Origin: Verrucomicrobiota bacterium | GTDB lineage: Bacteria; Verrucomicrobiota; Verrucomicrobiia; Limisphaerales; Fontisphaeraceae | Length of the DNA: 64,000 nt | Assembly: GCA_037139415.1 (NCBI GenBank) | Contig: JBAXGN010000006.1 | Location: 1-64,000 of the forward strand | Direction of reading: 5' to 3' | Shown here: positions 35,017 through 44,401 of the stretch, one piece after another | How the letters are laid out: each line of letters starts with the position of its first letter | Numbering within the stretch: position 1 is the stretch's first letter | Position numbers and translations under genes: made by a program | The notes under the pieces: model-generated | What the model saw: the letters and a program-made list of their open reading frames with translations, nothing else | Databases searched by the model: none | What the model was told of the DNA's origin: nothing

Positions 35017-35838
35017 TCACCAAAACGGATTATTCGTTTTCTCCTGTTCCACGGTGGTAAACGGACCATGCCCGGGACAGATCAAGGTTTCGTCAGGAAG
35101 CGAAAAAATCTGCTGGCGAACCTTGGCACGCGCCAATTCTCCGACCCCTGGGGCCTTGCCCATGGAGCCAGCGAAGAGGGCGTCTCCCACGATGGCCAAA
35201 TTCGGCGCGTCTTCGGGCCAGTTGCCAACGATATAGGTGACGCCGTCTTCCGCGTGTCCGGGCGTATCACGATTGGTGATGCGCAAGCTGCCGAGATGGA
35301 GAAAGTCATTCGCCCGGTTGCGGTGCTGAGGCAGCGCCTCTTTGGCGCCGGTATGCAATAACGCGCGCGGGAACTTTTCCCGGATGGCTGGCAGGCATTG
35401 TTGGTGGTCGAAGTGCGAATGGGTAATGAAGAGGTGTTTCAGTTGCAGGTCATTTTCCTGGATGGCCTGGAAAATCGGTTCGGGAGTCAAGCCGGTGTCA
35501 AACAATGCGGCTTCCCGGGTGACCTCATCCCAAATCAAATAGCAATGCACGCGGAAACCGTCATCACCGGTGGTAAGGCGGCGCATTTCCCGCCAGATGG
35601 ATAAATCAGGCTCCGGTGGGGTCCAGCCGTCGGCAATGCGCTGAAGCTTTTCGGGATTTAATCCCAGCAGTTTGGCGGCGTTGGCCAGCTTGGCGTGTTT
35701 GGGAAGATCGCCATTTTCCTCGAATATCTGCAATTCCGGCAAGGGCAGTCCGATGGCTTGGGCGACCGCCTCGGCGGTTACCCCATTCATCTGGCGCGCT
35801 TTGCGAATGATATCACCCACATGATCTTCCAAATTCAT
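35017..35838 (-). CDS. HTH-metallo-beta-lactamase-fold fusion hydrolase
   Basis: The 273-residue protein has two domains. Residues 1-70 form an XRE-like helix-turn-helix ([20 protein letters not shown] then [14 protein letters not shown], with [19 protein letters not shown]). Residues about 80-270 form a metallo-beta-lactamase hydrolase with the zinc motif THSHFDHQ (H140, H142, D144, H145), [15 protein letters not shown] (third His) and [10 protein letters not shown] (last His), similar to glyoxalase II and persulfide dioxygenases. A DNA-binding domain fused to such an enzyme is unusual. It is upstream of cysK. The substrate is unknown; a low-molecular-weight thioester or persulfide is a guess from family and context. 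Confidence 0.85.
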   Translation of the reverse strand: MNLEDHVGDIIRKARQMNGVTAEAVAQAIGLPLPELQIFEENGDLPKHAKLANAAKLLGLNPEKLQRIADGWTPPEPDLSIWREMRRLTTGDDGFRVHCYLIWDEVTREAALFDTGLTPEPIFQAIQENDLQLKHLFITHSHFDHQQCLPAIREKFPRALLHTGAKEALPQHRNRANDFLHLGSLRITNRDTPGHAEDGVTYIVGNWPEDAPNLAIVGDALFAGSMGKAPGVGELARAKVRQQIFSLPDETLICPGHGPFTTVEQEKTNNPFW

Positions 35839-35947
35839 GGAGAGGAATTTAGCGTGAAGTGAGGTTTCGTCCAGTCTGGAGATGCGGAGAAATGCACTTT
35901 TATCAAAGCGCCGCCTTGAAAAAGTGAATTACTGCCATTGGGGGGGA

Positions 35948-37816
35948 TTAAGGCTGGCGGAAGGTTTTGCCTGCTTTGTACAATTCCATCAGGGTTCGGT
36001 TATTTTCCACGAGGGGAGTTACGCCCTGTTCCACGGAGATATCCACTGCCCGTTGAGCGGTTTTCACTGCCTGCTTGAAGTCGCCGGTCTCCGCATAAGC
36101 GGCGGCCAAGGTCCCGACCATGGACGGATAGCGGTAGCCCGTCAGGGAACAGGCATGGAGGGCGTGGCGAACCGCTTCGGCGCCATTGCGCACGCGGCTG
36201 TCTTTGGCGGTTGCCAAGCTCCACGCCAGATTGTTCAGCGCCTCTGGATAATCAGGGTGCAACTTTACGGCTTGGGTCAAATGCAGCACCACGTTGACTT
36301 TGTTGGTGGTAACGGCGTCCAGAAAGGAACCTAACGCAAACTGGGCGGCGGCTGATTGGGGGCGTATTTTGACGGCTCCCAGAAAGCAGGCATACGTTTC
36401 CTCGGGTTTGTTTTCCTGCGCGCTCAATTCGCCAACATTCAGAATGCATTGGACGCGATTCGGCGATATTTTTGCCGATGCCAGGAACGCTTTTTTGGCC
36501 TCGTCGGTACGCCCTTCCGCCATGAGTGCTTTGCCCCAGAAAAGCAGCGCGGTGGCGTTATACTGGGTCCGGTCATTGGCGTGGGTAAACAAGGCGCGGC
36601 TGTTGCTCCAGTAACGAAGTTGGTAGTGGTTCAAGCAGACGCACGCGATTATCAGGCCGGTGCCTGCCAACCCCCAGAGGGTGGCTTGGTGTGGTTGCTG
36701 TTCCGCGCGATCCCGCAGCCACCAGCTCACCAGGATTACCATGCCGATCAGCGGGTAATACATGAAATGATCCGCCAACGGTTGTTCGCTAATTTGCACC
36801 AGGCCGATGACTGGCAGCAACAGCGCAAACAACCAAAGCCATCCGGCCCGCAAGAAGGGCTGGCGCTGCGCATACGAGAATAGGAAGGCGGTGAGCGAGA
36901 CCAACGAGAAAGCCGCAATCAGTGCCACCACCACCGAGATGGGCGGCCAGGGATAGACCACGACGAGCGGGTCCGGCCAGAATACCTTGCCCACATACCG
37001 CAGGGATGCCAGCGGGGTGTTAAGTAACCGTGTGAAAAATGGCACGGATAAGACGTCCTCAGAAGCTTTATAAAAACGCACCGCTTGCACCGACAGAAGC
37101 AGCGCGACGCCGGAGAGGATCAGGAAGGGGATTTTTTCCATCCAGAAGTGGCGCCATCCGGGCGCGTGGTCGCCGTGAGTCTGGGAGTTCCCCCGATTCA
37201 ACGGCCAGGCATCCAGCACCAGCAGCCCGAGCGGCAACGTCAACAGCCAAGGATTGGCCATCAGGGCTAGGGCGAAACACAGCACCGCCAGGATGTATTG
37301 CAACCATCGGGTTTTGGTTCCCCGCGTGTATCCGGCATAGCACCAGACACACCCGAGGGCAAAGAAGAGGCCCAGCACCTGTTTGCGTTCGGCCACCCAG
37401 GCCACCGATTCGATATTCAGCGGATGCACCGCGAACAGGCCCGCAGCCAGCGCGCTGGTCCACAGATGACCGGTTAACCGGAACAGCAGCCAGAACAGCA
37501 ACACCACATTGGCGGAGTGGAGAATGATGTTGATCGCGTGCTGGCCAAACGGGCCGCTGCCAAACCATTGGCAACCGAGCATCCAGGAAATTCGTGTGAG
37601 CGGCTGCCATACCCCGCCATCAAAAGAACGCCACGCCCAAGCCAGGCTTCCCTCGTGAACGCCGCTGAGAACAATCAAGTTGTTGCTGACGGACTCCGGA
37701 TCAAGGCAGTTCAGATAATCGAAGCCCAAGAGCGGCCAGTATAATGCCAGCACGGCCACCAGCAGCGCAACGCTGAGCAGCCAGGGCCATAGACGTGTTT
37801 TCAATGGGTCAGCCAT
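35948..37816 (-). CDS. Polytopic membrane protein with TPR domain, TMTC-like GT-C glycosyltransferase
   Basis: The product has 622 residues. About ten hydrophobic segments fill residues 10-400. The loop after the first helix contains FDYLNCLDPESVSNN, in the position where GT-C enzymes carry an acidic catalytic motif. HPLNIESVAWVAERKQVLGL is the signature of TMTC/DUF1736-type proteins. The C-terminal ~200 residues contain tetratricopeptide repeats (ALLFWGKALMAEGRTDEAKK, SAAAQFALGSFLDAV, HPDYPEALNNLAWSLATAKD). TMTC relatives transfer mannose in animals; bacterial members are uncharacterised. It is divergent from a GT61 glycosyltransferase, which supports a role in surface glycan or glycoprotein synthesis. 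Confidence 0.8.
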   Translation of the reverse strand: MADPLKTRLWPWLLSVALLVAVLALYWPLLGFDYLNCLDPESVSNNLIVLSGVHEGSLAWAWRSFDGGVWQPLTRISWMLGCQWFGSGPFGQHAINIILHSANVVLLFWLLFRLTGHLWTSALAAGLFAVHPLNIESVAWVAERKQVLGLFFALGCVWCYAGYTRGTKTRWLQYILAVLCFALALMANPWLLTLPLGLLVLDAWPLNRGNSQTHGDHAPGWRHFWMEKIPFLILSGVALLLSVQAVRFYKASEDVLSVPFFTRLLNTPLASLRYVGKVFWPDPLVVVYPWPPISVVVALIAAFSLVSLTAFLFSYAQRQPFLRAGWLWLFALLLPVIGLVQISEQPLADHFMYYPLIGMVILVSWWLRDRAEQQPHQATLWGLAGTGLIIACVCLNHYQLRYWSNSRALFTHANDRTQYNATALLFWGKALMAEGRTDEAKKAFLASAKISPNRVQCILNVGELSAQENKPEETYACFLGAVKIRPQSAAAQFALGSFLDAVTTNKVNVVLHLTQAVKLHPDYPEALNNLAWSLATAKDSRVRNGAEAVRHALHACSLTGYRYPSMVGTLAAAYAETGDFKQAVKTAQRAVDISVEQGVTPLVENNRTLMELYKAGKTFRQP

Positions 37817-38088
37817 TCGTCATAAGGATTCCGATATTTGCTGTTTAGAAGCAAGGAGAAAGACAGCGGAAAACGTTGCAGTCTGGGATTTGAGACTTGA
37901 CGGGGCAGGGGTGCCACAATAGTTTGCCGCGCATGGCCGTTATTGCAAGCCAGTGTTTCCTTGCCCCAAGTTTCGGCAAGGCTATGGAAAAGCGCCCCGC
38001 TGCCACAGTATTGGCGGCGGGTGGTGGTTTTACCGGCGCGTGGTTCATGCTGGTTTTGTGACTGGGTCTGGCACGCCAATTTTCATCT

Positions 38089-39273
38089 ATGGGTCTTATC
38101 GTCAAACTCCGCACGCGCCTTCGGCGGTATCGCAAACTGGCGCTGGCCTGGAATAAATTTCATACGACGTTGCGCAAGTATTGGCTGCAAAGTTTCGCTA
38201 TGCGGGCGTTGCGCAAGGTTTCCCCGGTAAATTCCCGGTTCGGCCCCGTTAAAGGCGTCTTTTCAGCGTATGAGGAGCTTCGTCAGGGGCGTTTGCGCGG
38301 GCGCATTCTGCTCCACGAGCAACCCACCCCGCCAGCCGCTCCGGATTCGTTGCGAAAACGCTGTCGCTTTGATAAGAAACAGGATGAGTGCCAGCCGTGG
38401 CCCATTTTTTGGAGTTACCATCCCGAAGCCCGTTTGGTGACTCAAACGCTGGCGTTACAGGATAATCAGAAGCGACTCTGCCTCGAGGCGGTCTTTCGGG
38501 ATCATTTGCCATACGACCCGGCTTATCAGTATCTGGTCTTGCCGAAGCCGGTGCGGTTGAAAGGGAACTGGACCAGTGTGGTTTCCCGGTGGCAGGACGG
38601 CTTTGGGCACTGGTTTTTTGATGTGGTCCCCCGGTTGGCACTGTTGGCCGAGTTCCCGCCCGACACGCAAATCCTGGCACCGCCTGAACTACCTGGTTAC
38701 CAATGGGAAACGTTGCGCTGGCTGGGTTTGGCCGAACGCGTGCGGCCTACCCCCGAGCGGCACCTGATCTTGGAACATTATTATTTCAGTCCGCCAACCA
38801 TTCTCACCGGTTGTTATAATCCGTATGGGGTGTTTTTTTTGCGGCGCAGTTTTTTATGCCGGGCCGCCCGTGATTACGAGCCGCCACGCCGTTTTTTTGT
38901 GCGGCGGGTGGGTAAAACCCGGGGGATGCTGAATGAAGACGAGGTGGCGGCCTACCTAGAGCGGGCCGGATGGGCCATTGTGAACCCCGAAGGCATGCCG
39001 ATGGAGAAGCAGATCAAATTATTTGCTGAGGCGGAGGCTGTTTGTGCTGCCCATGGTGCAGCCTTAACCCACTTGGTCTGGGCTCGCCCCGGCTGCCGGG
39101 TTTATGAAATCTGCGTGGATAACTATTTAAACGGCTGTTTTGAAGGTCTCGCGGAAGCGGTGGGGAGCCACTACCGCTTCATGGTATGCCCCGGCGACCG
39201 GGAAAATCAGTTTCACGTCAGTTTGGCCGAGTTGGAGAAGCTGTTGTTGCCAGAGGACCGCCCAACCCGTTAG
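38089..39273 (+). CDS. Glycosyltransferase family 61 protein
   Basis: The 394-residue protein has the DUF563/GT61 blocks: RWQDGFGHWFFDVVPRLALL (the G-x-x-H/N-W motif after the start of the catalytic domain), YYFSPPTILTGCYNPYG, RRFFVRRVGKTRGMLNEDEV and AHGAALTHLVWARPG. GT61 enzymes transfer sugars such as xylose or GlcNAc to glycans or proteins and are common in bacterial surface-polysaccharide loci. There is no signal peptide; the N-terminus is basic. Adjacent genes encode a TMTC-like membrane protein and RmlC/RmlD-like enzymes, consistent with one surface-sugar region. The acceptor is unknown. Confidence 0.87.
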   Translation: MGLIVKLRTRLRRYRKLALAWNKFHTTLRKYWLQSFAMRALRKVSPVNSRFGPVKGVFSAYEELRQGRLRGRILLHEQPTPPAAPDSLRKRCRFDKKQDECQPWPIFWSYHPEARLVTQTLALQDNQKRLCLEAVFRDHLPYDPAYQYLVLPKPVRLKGNWTSVVSRWQDGFGHWFFDVVPRLALLAEFPPDTQILAPPELPGYQWETLRWLGLAERVRPTPERHLILEHYYFSPPTILTGCYNPYGVFFLRRSFLCRAARDYEPPRRFFVRRVGKTRGMLNEDEVAAYLERAGWAIVNPEGMPMEKQIKLFAEAEAVCAAHGAALTHLVWARPGCRVYEICVDNYLNGCFEGLAEAVGSHYRFMVCPGDRENQFHVSLAELEKLLLPEDRPTR

Positions 39274-39368
39274 CTCGGTTTCCAGACGTGGATCCGTTTA
39301 TCCCCGGTCATTTACGAGCGGGGTGCCCTTTCAACTTCGTCTCACTGCCAGAGGCCAGTTTGGGGCGC

Positions 39369-39857
39369 TCAGCCGTCGCACCGGACGTTCCAATCGTACG
39401 GGATATCATTTTCAAAGGGCGGGATTCGATATTCATCCGGCGCTTTATAATCATATAGCTCGGTGCAGGTGTTCACAATAATCGCTTCCGTCTCCCCAAT
39501 GCCCTTAAACCCGTGGACTACCCCGTTGGGAATCTTGACGAGGATTGGATTATGCTCGCCCAGGAAGAATTCATTGACCATTTTGTAAGTCGGGCCGGCC
39601 TCGCGATAATCACACAAGACCAATTTGATCATCCCCTTTACCACGGCGAAATTATCAATTTGCTGTTTGTGATAATGCCACGCTTTGACCACTCCGGGAT
39701 AGGCGGTGGTAATATAAACCTGGCCAAACTTCACGAAATCCGGGTCGTCACAGCGTAATATTTCCATCAAACGTCCGCGTTCGTCAGCGATCACTTTCAA
39801 GTTCTTGACGACGACGCCCTCAATTCTTTTCCGGTCGGGTAGTTTAAATTGCTTCAT
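39369..39857 (-). CDS. dTDP-4-dehydrorhamnose 3,5-epimerase family (RmlC-like) protein
   Basis: The 162-residue cupin is slightly shorter than RmlC (about 180). VVVKNLKVIADERGRLMEIL is the first strand pair with the 'D-x-R-G' motif. KAWHYHKQQIDNFAVVKG holds the metal/active-site His cluster, and IPNGVVHGFKGI matches the 'P-x-G-x-x-H-G-F' strand. The usual late catalytic Tyr/Asp region is represented by YDYKAPDEYRIPPFEND. It overlaps functionally with, and lies 14 bp downstream of, an RmlD-like reductase, so the pair probably makes a deoxysugar nucleotide. The exact sugar is not determinable because rmlA and rmlB are absent here. Confidence 0.85.
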   Translation of the reverse strand: MKQFKLPDRKRIEGVVVKNLKVIADERGRLMEILRCDDPDFVKFGQVYITTAYPGVVKAWHYHKQQIDNFAVVKGMIKLVLCDYREAGPTYKMVNEFFLGEHNPILVKIPNGVVHGFKGIGETEAIIVNTCTELYDYKAPDEYRIPPFENDIPYDWNVRCDG

Positions 39858-39871
39858 AGAATTTGTTCACG

Positions 39872-40756
39872 TTAAATCGGTTTTTCGCCCAGCACGATGC
39901 CGACACCTTCCCTGACGCCCACGGTGTAAATGCCCAGCCGGGTGTTGATTTTGTTTAGATTATAGGTGGTGTTCGCCGGACGCGGAGCGATGGAGGGGAA
40001 AAAAGAGGAGGGGACTGGTTGGATGAGGGACCGCGGCGCCTTTACGGCATCCGCGACCGCATAGGCGAAATCAACGGTGGGAATAATATCCTTCCCGGCG
40101 ACGTTGAAAATCTCGCCATAAGCCTGTTGGCGGATCGCTTCCCAAACCACTTTGGCGCAGTCCGCGTTATATAACGGCTGGGTGATGATATCATTGACCA
40201 CCTGGCAGGTTTGTCCGGCGCGGAACTTATCGCGCCATACGGTCACCCAGTTACCCCGGCGACCTTGATTGGGGATGCCATACATCAAGATGGGCCGGAT
40301 AATGATCCAATCTATCTTGCTGTATTTCACGGCATACTCCGCCCCGGCCTTCGAGATGCCATAATAGTTTATGGGCGATAACAAATCATCATCCGAATAC
40401 GGGGCCTTGTGTCCGTCAAAGACGGCGTTGGTGGAGATATTGACCAGCTTGCAGTTAATATCCGCGCACAATTTTATCAAATCAATGGTGGCGCTCAGGT
40501 TGATGTTGATCGCCTCATGGTGGTTCTTTTGGGCGTAATCAACATTACCGATGGCCGCGCAATGAATGATGATGTCCGGCTTGATGCTGTAGATTAAATC
40601 CAGTCCGGCTCCCGTGGTCAGATTAAGGCTGTACCAGTTGCCAATGGCGTCGGGATGGTGATTGCAGGTGAATTTGTGTAATTCATGCTCGGCGGGCGCT
40701 AATGCGATTAACGCCTTGCCAAGCAATCCTGCCGCGCCGGTGATTACGATTTTCAC
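39872..40756 (-). CDS. NAD-dependent epimerase / dTDP-4-dehydrorhamnose reductase-like SDR
   Basis: The 294-residue extended SDR begins KIVITGAAGLLGKALIAL, the NAD(P)-binding Rossmann motif (T-G-x-x-G-x-x-G). NISTNAVFDG is the S/T position. The catalytic Tyr and Lys are in YYGISKAGAEY. The C-terminal part (IFNVAGKDIIPTVDFAYAVA) resembles the RmlD substrate domain. It is directly upstream of the RmlC-like cupin in the same operon. The 'RmlD' label is by homology; other 4-keto-sugar reductases or epimerases fit as well. Confidence 0.85.
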   Translation of the reverse strand: MKIVITGAAGLLGKALIALAPAEHELHKFTCNHHPDAIGNWYSLNLTTGAGLDLIYSIKPDIIIHCAAIGNVDYAQKNHHEAININLSATIDLIKLCADINCKLVNISTNAVFDGHKAPYSDDDLLSPINYYGISKAGAEYAVKYSKIDWIIIRPILMYGIPNQGRRGNWVTVWRDKFRAGQTCQVVNDIITQPLYNADCAKVVWEAIRQQAYGEIFNVAGKDIIPTVDFAYAVADAVKAPRSLIQPVPSSFFPSIAPRPANTTYNLNKINTRLGIYTVGVREGVGIVLGEKPI

Positions 40757-41115
40757 GTGGGTGGTTTGAATTAACGAATCAATGCTTCCGCTTCGCCACC
40801 CGGTGGTCCGCCACTTCGGTGCGTTGCTGCTGCGTTACGGTATGCTGTCTGGTCGCCATTGTGTGCCAATTACCAAAAATGCGGATGCCGCAATTCTGGG
40901 CATCCCGGTTAGTGATGGGAAGGTGCGAGTGTCACGGCCTCGGGGTTTCGTCACCCGAGGTGCTGTGGGGCAAGCGCGGCACTTCCCGTTCACGATCCGG
41001 TTGGCAAACTAGCTTTGTCCTGATCGGGCGTCAATTCCAAACTCTAAAGCTGGGAGTTGCGGTTGGTTTGAAGAAACGATTGCGGATTGCTGGAATTCCC
41101 CTTAAACTTCACTTT
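40757..41115. other. Intergenic region (359 bp) before the 2-oxoacid dehydrogenase operon
   Basis: The frame upstream of the E1 alpha start stays open to 40819, but its translation is Cys/Arg-rich and non-homologous, so this is untranslated sequence. A TTGCGG/TAAACT pair about 17 bp apart near 41080-41108 is a weak promoter candidate. Nothing else was seen. Confidence 0.4.
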
Positions 41116-42159
41116 ATGCAAGGTTCGAGTGGCGCATCCACCAACGCTGGCCCCGAGGCAGCGCGACAACGGTACCTCCAGGCATATCGCTGGATGTGCC
41201 TGGCGCGGGTATTGGAAGAAACCATGGCCAGTTTGTATCGCGGCGGGGCGATCCATGGTGGCGTGTTCATGGGGCGCGGCCAGGAGGCGCTCAGCGTGGC
41301 GCTGGGCATCCGTCTCAAACGCGGGGATGTCTATGCCCCTTTGATCCGGGATCAGGCGGGACGCCTGGCCTTTGGCGAAACCGTTCTGGACGCGCTGCGC
41401 ACCGCTTTGGGTTCTGCTGCCGGGCCGATGCGCGGGCGCGACGGGAATGTCCACCGTGGACGCCCGCGGGAGGGACTCTACCCGATGATCAGCCATTTGG
41501 GGGCCATGATTTCAGTGGTCAGCGGGGCGCTGATGGCCCGGCGGATGATCGGTGAAGCCGGGGTCGTGGGGGCGACGTGCATTGGGGATGGTGGCACTTC
41601 CACTGGCGCGTTTCACGAGGCCATGAACCAGGCCACAGTGGAAAAGTTACCCCTGGTGGTTGTGATTGCTGATAATCAGTACGCCTATTCCACCCCCGCC
41701 AGCAAGCAATACGCCTGCCGTTCTTTGGTGGATCGGGCGATTGGCTATGGGTTGAAGGGGGAAGTGGTGGATGGCACCGATCTGGCCGCTTGTCTTGAAA
41801 TGATCGGCGGGGCGGTGGAACGCGCCCGGGCCGGGCAGGGGCCGCAGATGATTGTCGGACACCTGCTGAGATTGTGCGGCCACGGCGAGCATGATGATGC
41901 CAGTTATGTGGACCCGGCGCTGAAACAATCCGCCGCTGGTCGCGATTGTCTTAAAGTCGCAGAAGACTATCTATGCCAACAAGATATGGCGACGCGGGAA
42001 GAGATTGACCGTTGGCGGGTGGAAGCCGTAAAGCAAGTGAATGCGGCGGTGGCCGTGGTGCAGCGCGAAAGCGCGCCGGATCCGTTCCGCGAGGAATGGT
42101 GTGCACTATCCAACCGGCGATTGTTGGACCTGCAACACAATGGAGGGCTGGCGACATGA
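41116..42159 (+). CDS. 2-oxoacid dehydrogenase E1 component, alpha subunit
   Basis: This is the thiamine-diphosphate-dependent decarboxylase subunit of a pyruvate/acetoin/branched-chain-type complex. It has 347 residues from ATG 41116. MCLARVLEETMASLYRGGAI and the phosphorylation-loop-like region with GREGLYPMISHLG are family features. The TPP/Mg2+ motif is GDGGTSTGAFHEAMNQATVE ending in DNQYAYST. The stop overlaps the E1 beta start (ATGA), so the subunits are translated in a coupled way. The closest well-known layout is pdhA-pdhB-pdhC or acoA-acoB-acoC; the substrate cannot be decided, and the CDS lacks the long N-terminal mitochondrial-type extension. Confidence 0.9.
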   Translation: MQGSSGASTNAGPEAARQRYLQAYRWMCLARVLEETMASLYRGGAIHGGVFMGRGQEALSVALGIRLKRGDVYAPLIRDQAGRLAFGETVLDALRTALGSAAGPMRGRDGNVHRGRPREGLYPMISHLGAMISVVSGALMARRMIGEAGVVGATCIGDGGTSTGAFHEAMNQATVEKLPLVVVIADNQYAYSTPASKQYACRSLVDRAIGYGLKGEVVDGTDLAACLEMIGGAVERARAGQGPQMIVGHLLRLCGHGEHDDASYVDPALKQSAAGRDCLKVAEDYLCQQDMATREEIDRWRVEAVKQVNAAVAVVQRESAPDPFREEWCALSNRRLLDLQHNGGLAT

Positions 42160-43121
42160 GCATCACGTATCTGGAGGCGATCCGCAGCGCCATGGCAAAG
42201 ACTTTGGCGGATGATCCGCGGGTTTTTATCTACGGTCAGGATGTCGGCCAGTTGGGTGGCGCATTCAAGGCCACCAAAGGACTTCAAAAAGAGTTTCCCG
42301 GGCGGGTGATGGACGCGCCCATTAGTGAGGATGCCATCTTGGGGTCTGCCATCGGTGCCGCGATTGAGGGGATGCGGCCGATCATCGAGATTCAATTTGC
42401 GGATTTTTCCACGGTGGCCTTCAACCAGATTGTGAACCAGGCCGCCACGTTGTACTGGCGCACCGGGGTGCCTTGCCCGATTGTGGTGCGGTTGCCCAGC
42501 GGTGGCACTTCCGGCAGTGGTCCGTTTCACAGCCAGAACCTGGAATCCATTTATGCCCATTTTCCCGGGCTGATTGTGATGACCCCCGCCACGGTGGAGG
42601 ACGCCTACAGCATGTTGATTGAGGCGGTGGCTATTGATGATCCGGTGATTTTCTGCGAACACAAGTTTCTCTATTATCATCTAAAGGCGGCCAAACTGCC
42701 CACGGAGGCGTTGCCGGTGGGTAAAGCCCGGATTGCGCGGCCGGGCCGGGATCTTACGCTGGTGACCTTTAGCGCCATGCTGCATGAGGCCCTGGCGGTT
42801 GCCGAGGAGTTTGCCACGGAAGGGACGGAACTGGAAGTGGTGGATCTGCGCACGGTCAAGCCTTTGGACACGGATACGATCATTGCCTCTGTGGCGCGCA
42901 CGGGGCGGCTGCTGGTGGTGGGCGAGGGCTGGCCTTGGGGTGGGGTCACCGCCGAGGTCGTGGCCCGGGTCGCCACGGAAGGTTTTGGATTATTGGATGC
43001 TCCGCCCCAGCGACTTACCGCCAAAGATACCCCGGTGCCGTTTCACCCCAACCTTTGGGCGGCGCACCGGCCCACCGCTCGCAGCATCGCCGCCGCTGTT
43101 CGTAACTTATTAAAACTCTAA
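42156..43121 (+). CDS. 2-oxoacid dehydrogenase E1 component, beta subunit
   Basis: The 321-residue subunit completes the E1 active site. The start at ATG 42156 overlaps the alpha-subunit stop. SITYLEAIRSAMAKTLADDP is the canonical beginning (most family members start 'x-x-T-x-x-E-A-I'). YGQDVGQLGGAFKATKGL, MDAPISEDAILGSAIGAA and the C-terminal LVVGEGWPWGGVTAEVVA with VARTGRLLVV all match. It sits between E1 alpha and E2, with 7 bp to E2, forming an E1alpha-E1beta-E2 operon. No E3 gene follows. Confidence 0.93.
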   Translation: MSITYLEAIRSAMAKTLADDPRVFIYGQDVGQLGGAFKATKGLQKEFPGRVMDAPISEDAILGSAIGAAIEGMRPIIEIQFADFSTVAFNQIVNQAATLYWRTGVPCPIVVRLPSGGTSGSGPFHSQNLESIYAHFPGLIVMTPATVEDAYSMLIEAVAIDDPVIFCEHKFLYYHLKAAKLPTEALPVGKARIARPGRDLTLVTFSAMLHEALAVAEEFATEGTELEVVDLRTVKPLDTDTIIASVARTGRLLVVGEGWPWGGVTAEVVARVATEGFGLLDAPPQRLTAKDTPVPFHPNLWAAHRPTARSIAAAVRNLLKL

Positions 43122-43128
43122 ACGAACC

Positions 43129-44349
43129 ATGCCGCAAATTCCCATTATCATGCCGCAACTGGGCGAGTCCATCGCCGAGGCGACCATCATTCAACTGTTG
43201 GTGCCGGCTGGCGCCGAGGTCGAGATGCACCAGGACGTGCTCGAGGTCGAAACCAGCAAGGCCACCACGACGGTGACCAGCCCCTGCCGGGGACGCATCG
43301 TCAAATGGCAGGTGCAGTTGAACGAGAGTTATCCGGTCGGCGAAACGCTCGGGTATGTGGAGGCCACCCAAGAGGAGATCGCCTCCCAAGGACTCGATAA
43401 TCCCAAACCGGAAGTGGAACAGTCGCCGATTGATCATCCCGCTGCCCAAGCCGTTCCAATACCGGCTTTGGATGGCCCCCCAGTTGTGCGCCGTTCGGTG
43501 GAACCGCGGATCAAGGGATTACCCGTGCCCGCCAGCGCCGTGGGTGCCAGCTACATGTCTCCGCGGCTCAAGGCCCGGATGCAGGAACTGGGATTACACG
43601 CGGCGGATATGGCGGGGATTGCCGGGAGCGGCGCCGGTGGCCGGGTGACGATTGAAGATTTTGAGCGCTACATCGCGCACTTGGAAAAACAGAAGCTGAC
43701 CGAGGCATCATCCATGCGCGTGGCGGTGGCGGATGCCATGCGGCGGAGTTGGACGCGCCCGATCGCCACCGTGGGGGTCATGGCGGAGTTGGATAACTTG
43801 TTGGAACACCGCAAGCGCTTCAACCCGAGGCCCGGCCCGGCTTTGTACGCGCTCCGTGCCCTGGCGCGCGCGCTCTCCGAAGATCGCGCTCCGGCGGGAC
43901 GCCTGGTGGGCAGCAAAATCGTGCATCCGCCGGCCATTGACATTGGTTTTGCGGTGGAAGCGGAAGACGGTGTGTTGGTGCCGGTGATTCGCAACGCCGA
44001 CCGTCAATCGTTGCGCGAACTTGGGCCGATCTACAATCAGCTCGTGGAGCAGGCACGCAAACGCAGCCTGCCGGTACAGGCCACGGGTGGCTCCGTGGCG
44101 ACGGTAACCAATTTCGGTACCTTTGGCTTGGTTTGGGCAACGCCCATCCCGCTGCCGGAACAAACCTTGGTGTTGGGCTTGGGTGTGGGTCGCAAAATGC
44201 CGAAATGGGATGAAGCGACCCAACAATTCCTGCCGGCGACCTGTGCCTACTTGACCTTGAGTTTTGACCATCGGGTACTGGATGGCGGAGCGGCGGGGCG
44301 GTTGCTTACCCGCGTGGTTGCCCTGATGGAAGAGCCGGAGCAGTTATAA
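43129..44349 (+). CDS. Dihydrolipoamide acyltransferase (E2 component)
   Basis: The 406-residue E2 has three modules. An N-terminal lipoyl domain (about 1-80) has the lipoyl-lysine in EVETSKATTTVTSP. A peripheral-subunit-binding domain (about 140-180) reads SPRLKARMQELGLHAADMAG ... GGRVTIEDFERY. A catalytic acyltransferase core runs from about 195 to 406, with SFDHRVLDGGAAGRLL carrying the HxxxDG motif. The core is a little shorter than in E. coli E2. It is the last gene of the operon; a shared hairpin (44348-44376) follows 6 bp after the stop. Confidence 0.92.
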   Translation: MPQIPIIMPQLGESIAEATIIQLLVPAGAEVEMHQDVLEVETSKATTTVTSPCRGRIVKWQVQLNESYPVGETLGYVEATQEEIASQGLDNPKPEVEQSPIDHPAAQAVPIPALDGPPVVRRSVEPRIKGLPVPASAVGASYMSPRLKARMQELGLHAADMAGIAGSGAGGRVTIEDFERYIAHLEKQKLTEASSMRVAVADAMRRSWTRPIATVGVMAELDNLLEHRKRFNPRPGPALYALRALARALSEDRAPAGRLVGSKIVHPPAIDIGFAVEAEDGVLVPVIRNADRQSLRELGPIYNQLVEQARKRSLPVQATGGSVATVTNFGTFGLVWATPIPLPEQTLVLGLGVGRKMPKWDEATQQFLPATCAYLTLSFDHRVLDGGAAGRLLTRVVALMEEPEQL

Positions 44350-44376
44350 AAAAACCGGCGGAGTCGCCTCCGCCGG
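44348..44376 (-). terminator. Intrinsic terminator of rpoD (shared hairpin with E2 operon)
   Basis: CCGGCGGAG (44355-44363) pairs perfectly with CTCCGCCGG (44368-44376) around TCGC. Read on the minus strand it is followed by seven T's (44354-44348), a strong terminator about 25 bp after the rpoD stop. Read on the + strand it is followed by the weaker GTCTTAAATT. Confidence 0.85.
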
Positions 44377-44401
44377 GTCTTAAATTCGGGGTTTTAACCA
44401 A

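Noticed and set aside
40819-41115. N-terminal extension of the E1 alpha gene
   Set aside because: Cys/Arg-rich sequence unlike any E1 alpha; homology begins at the ATG at 41116.
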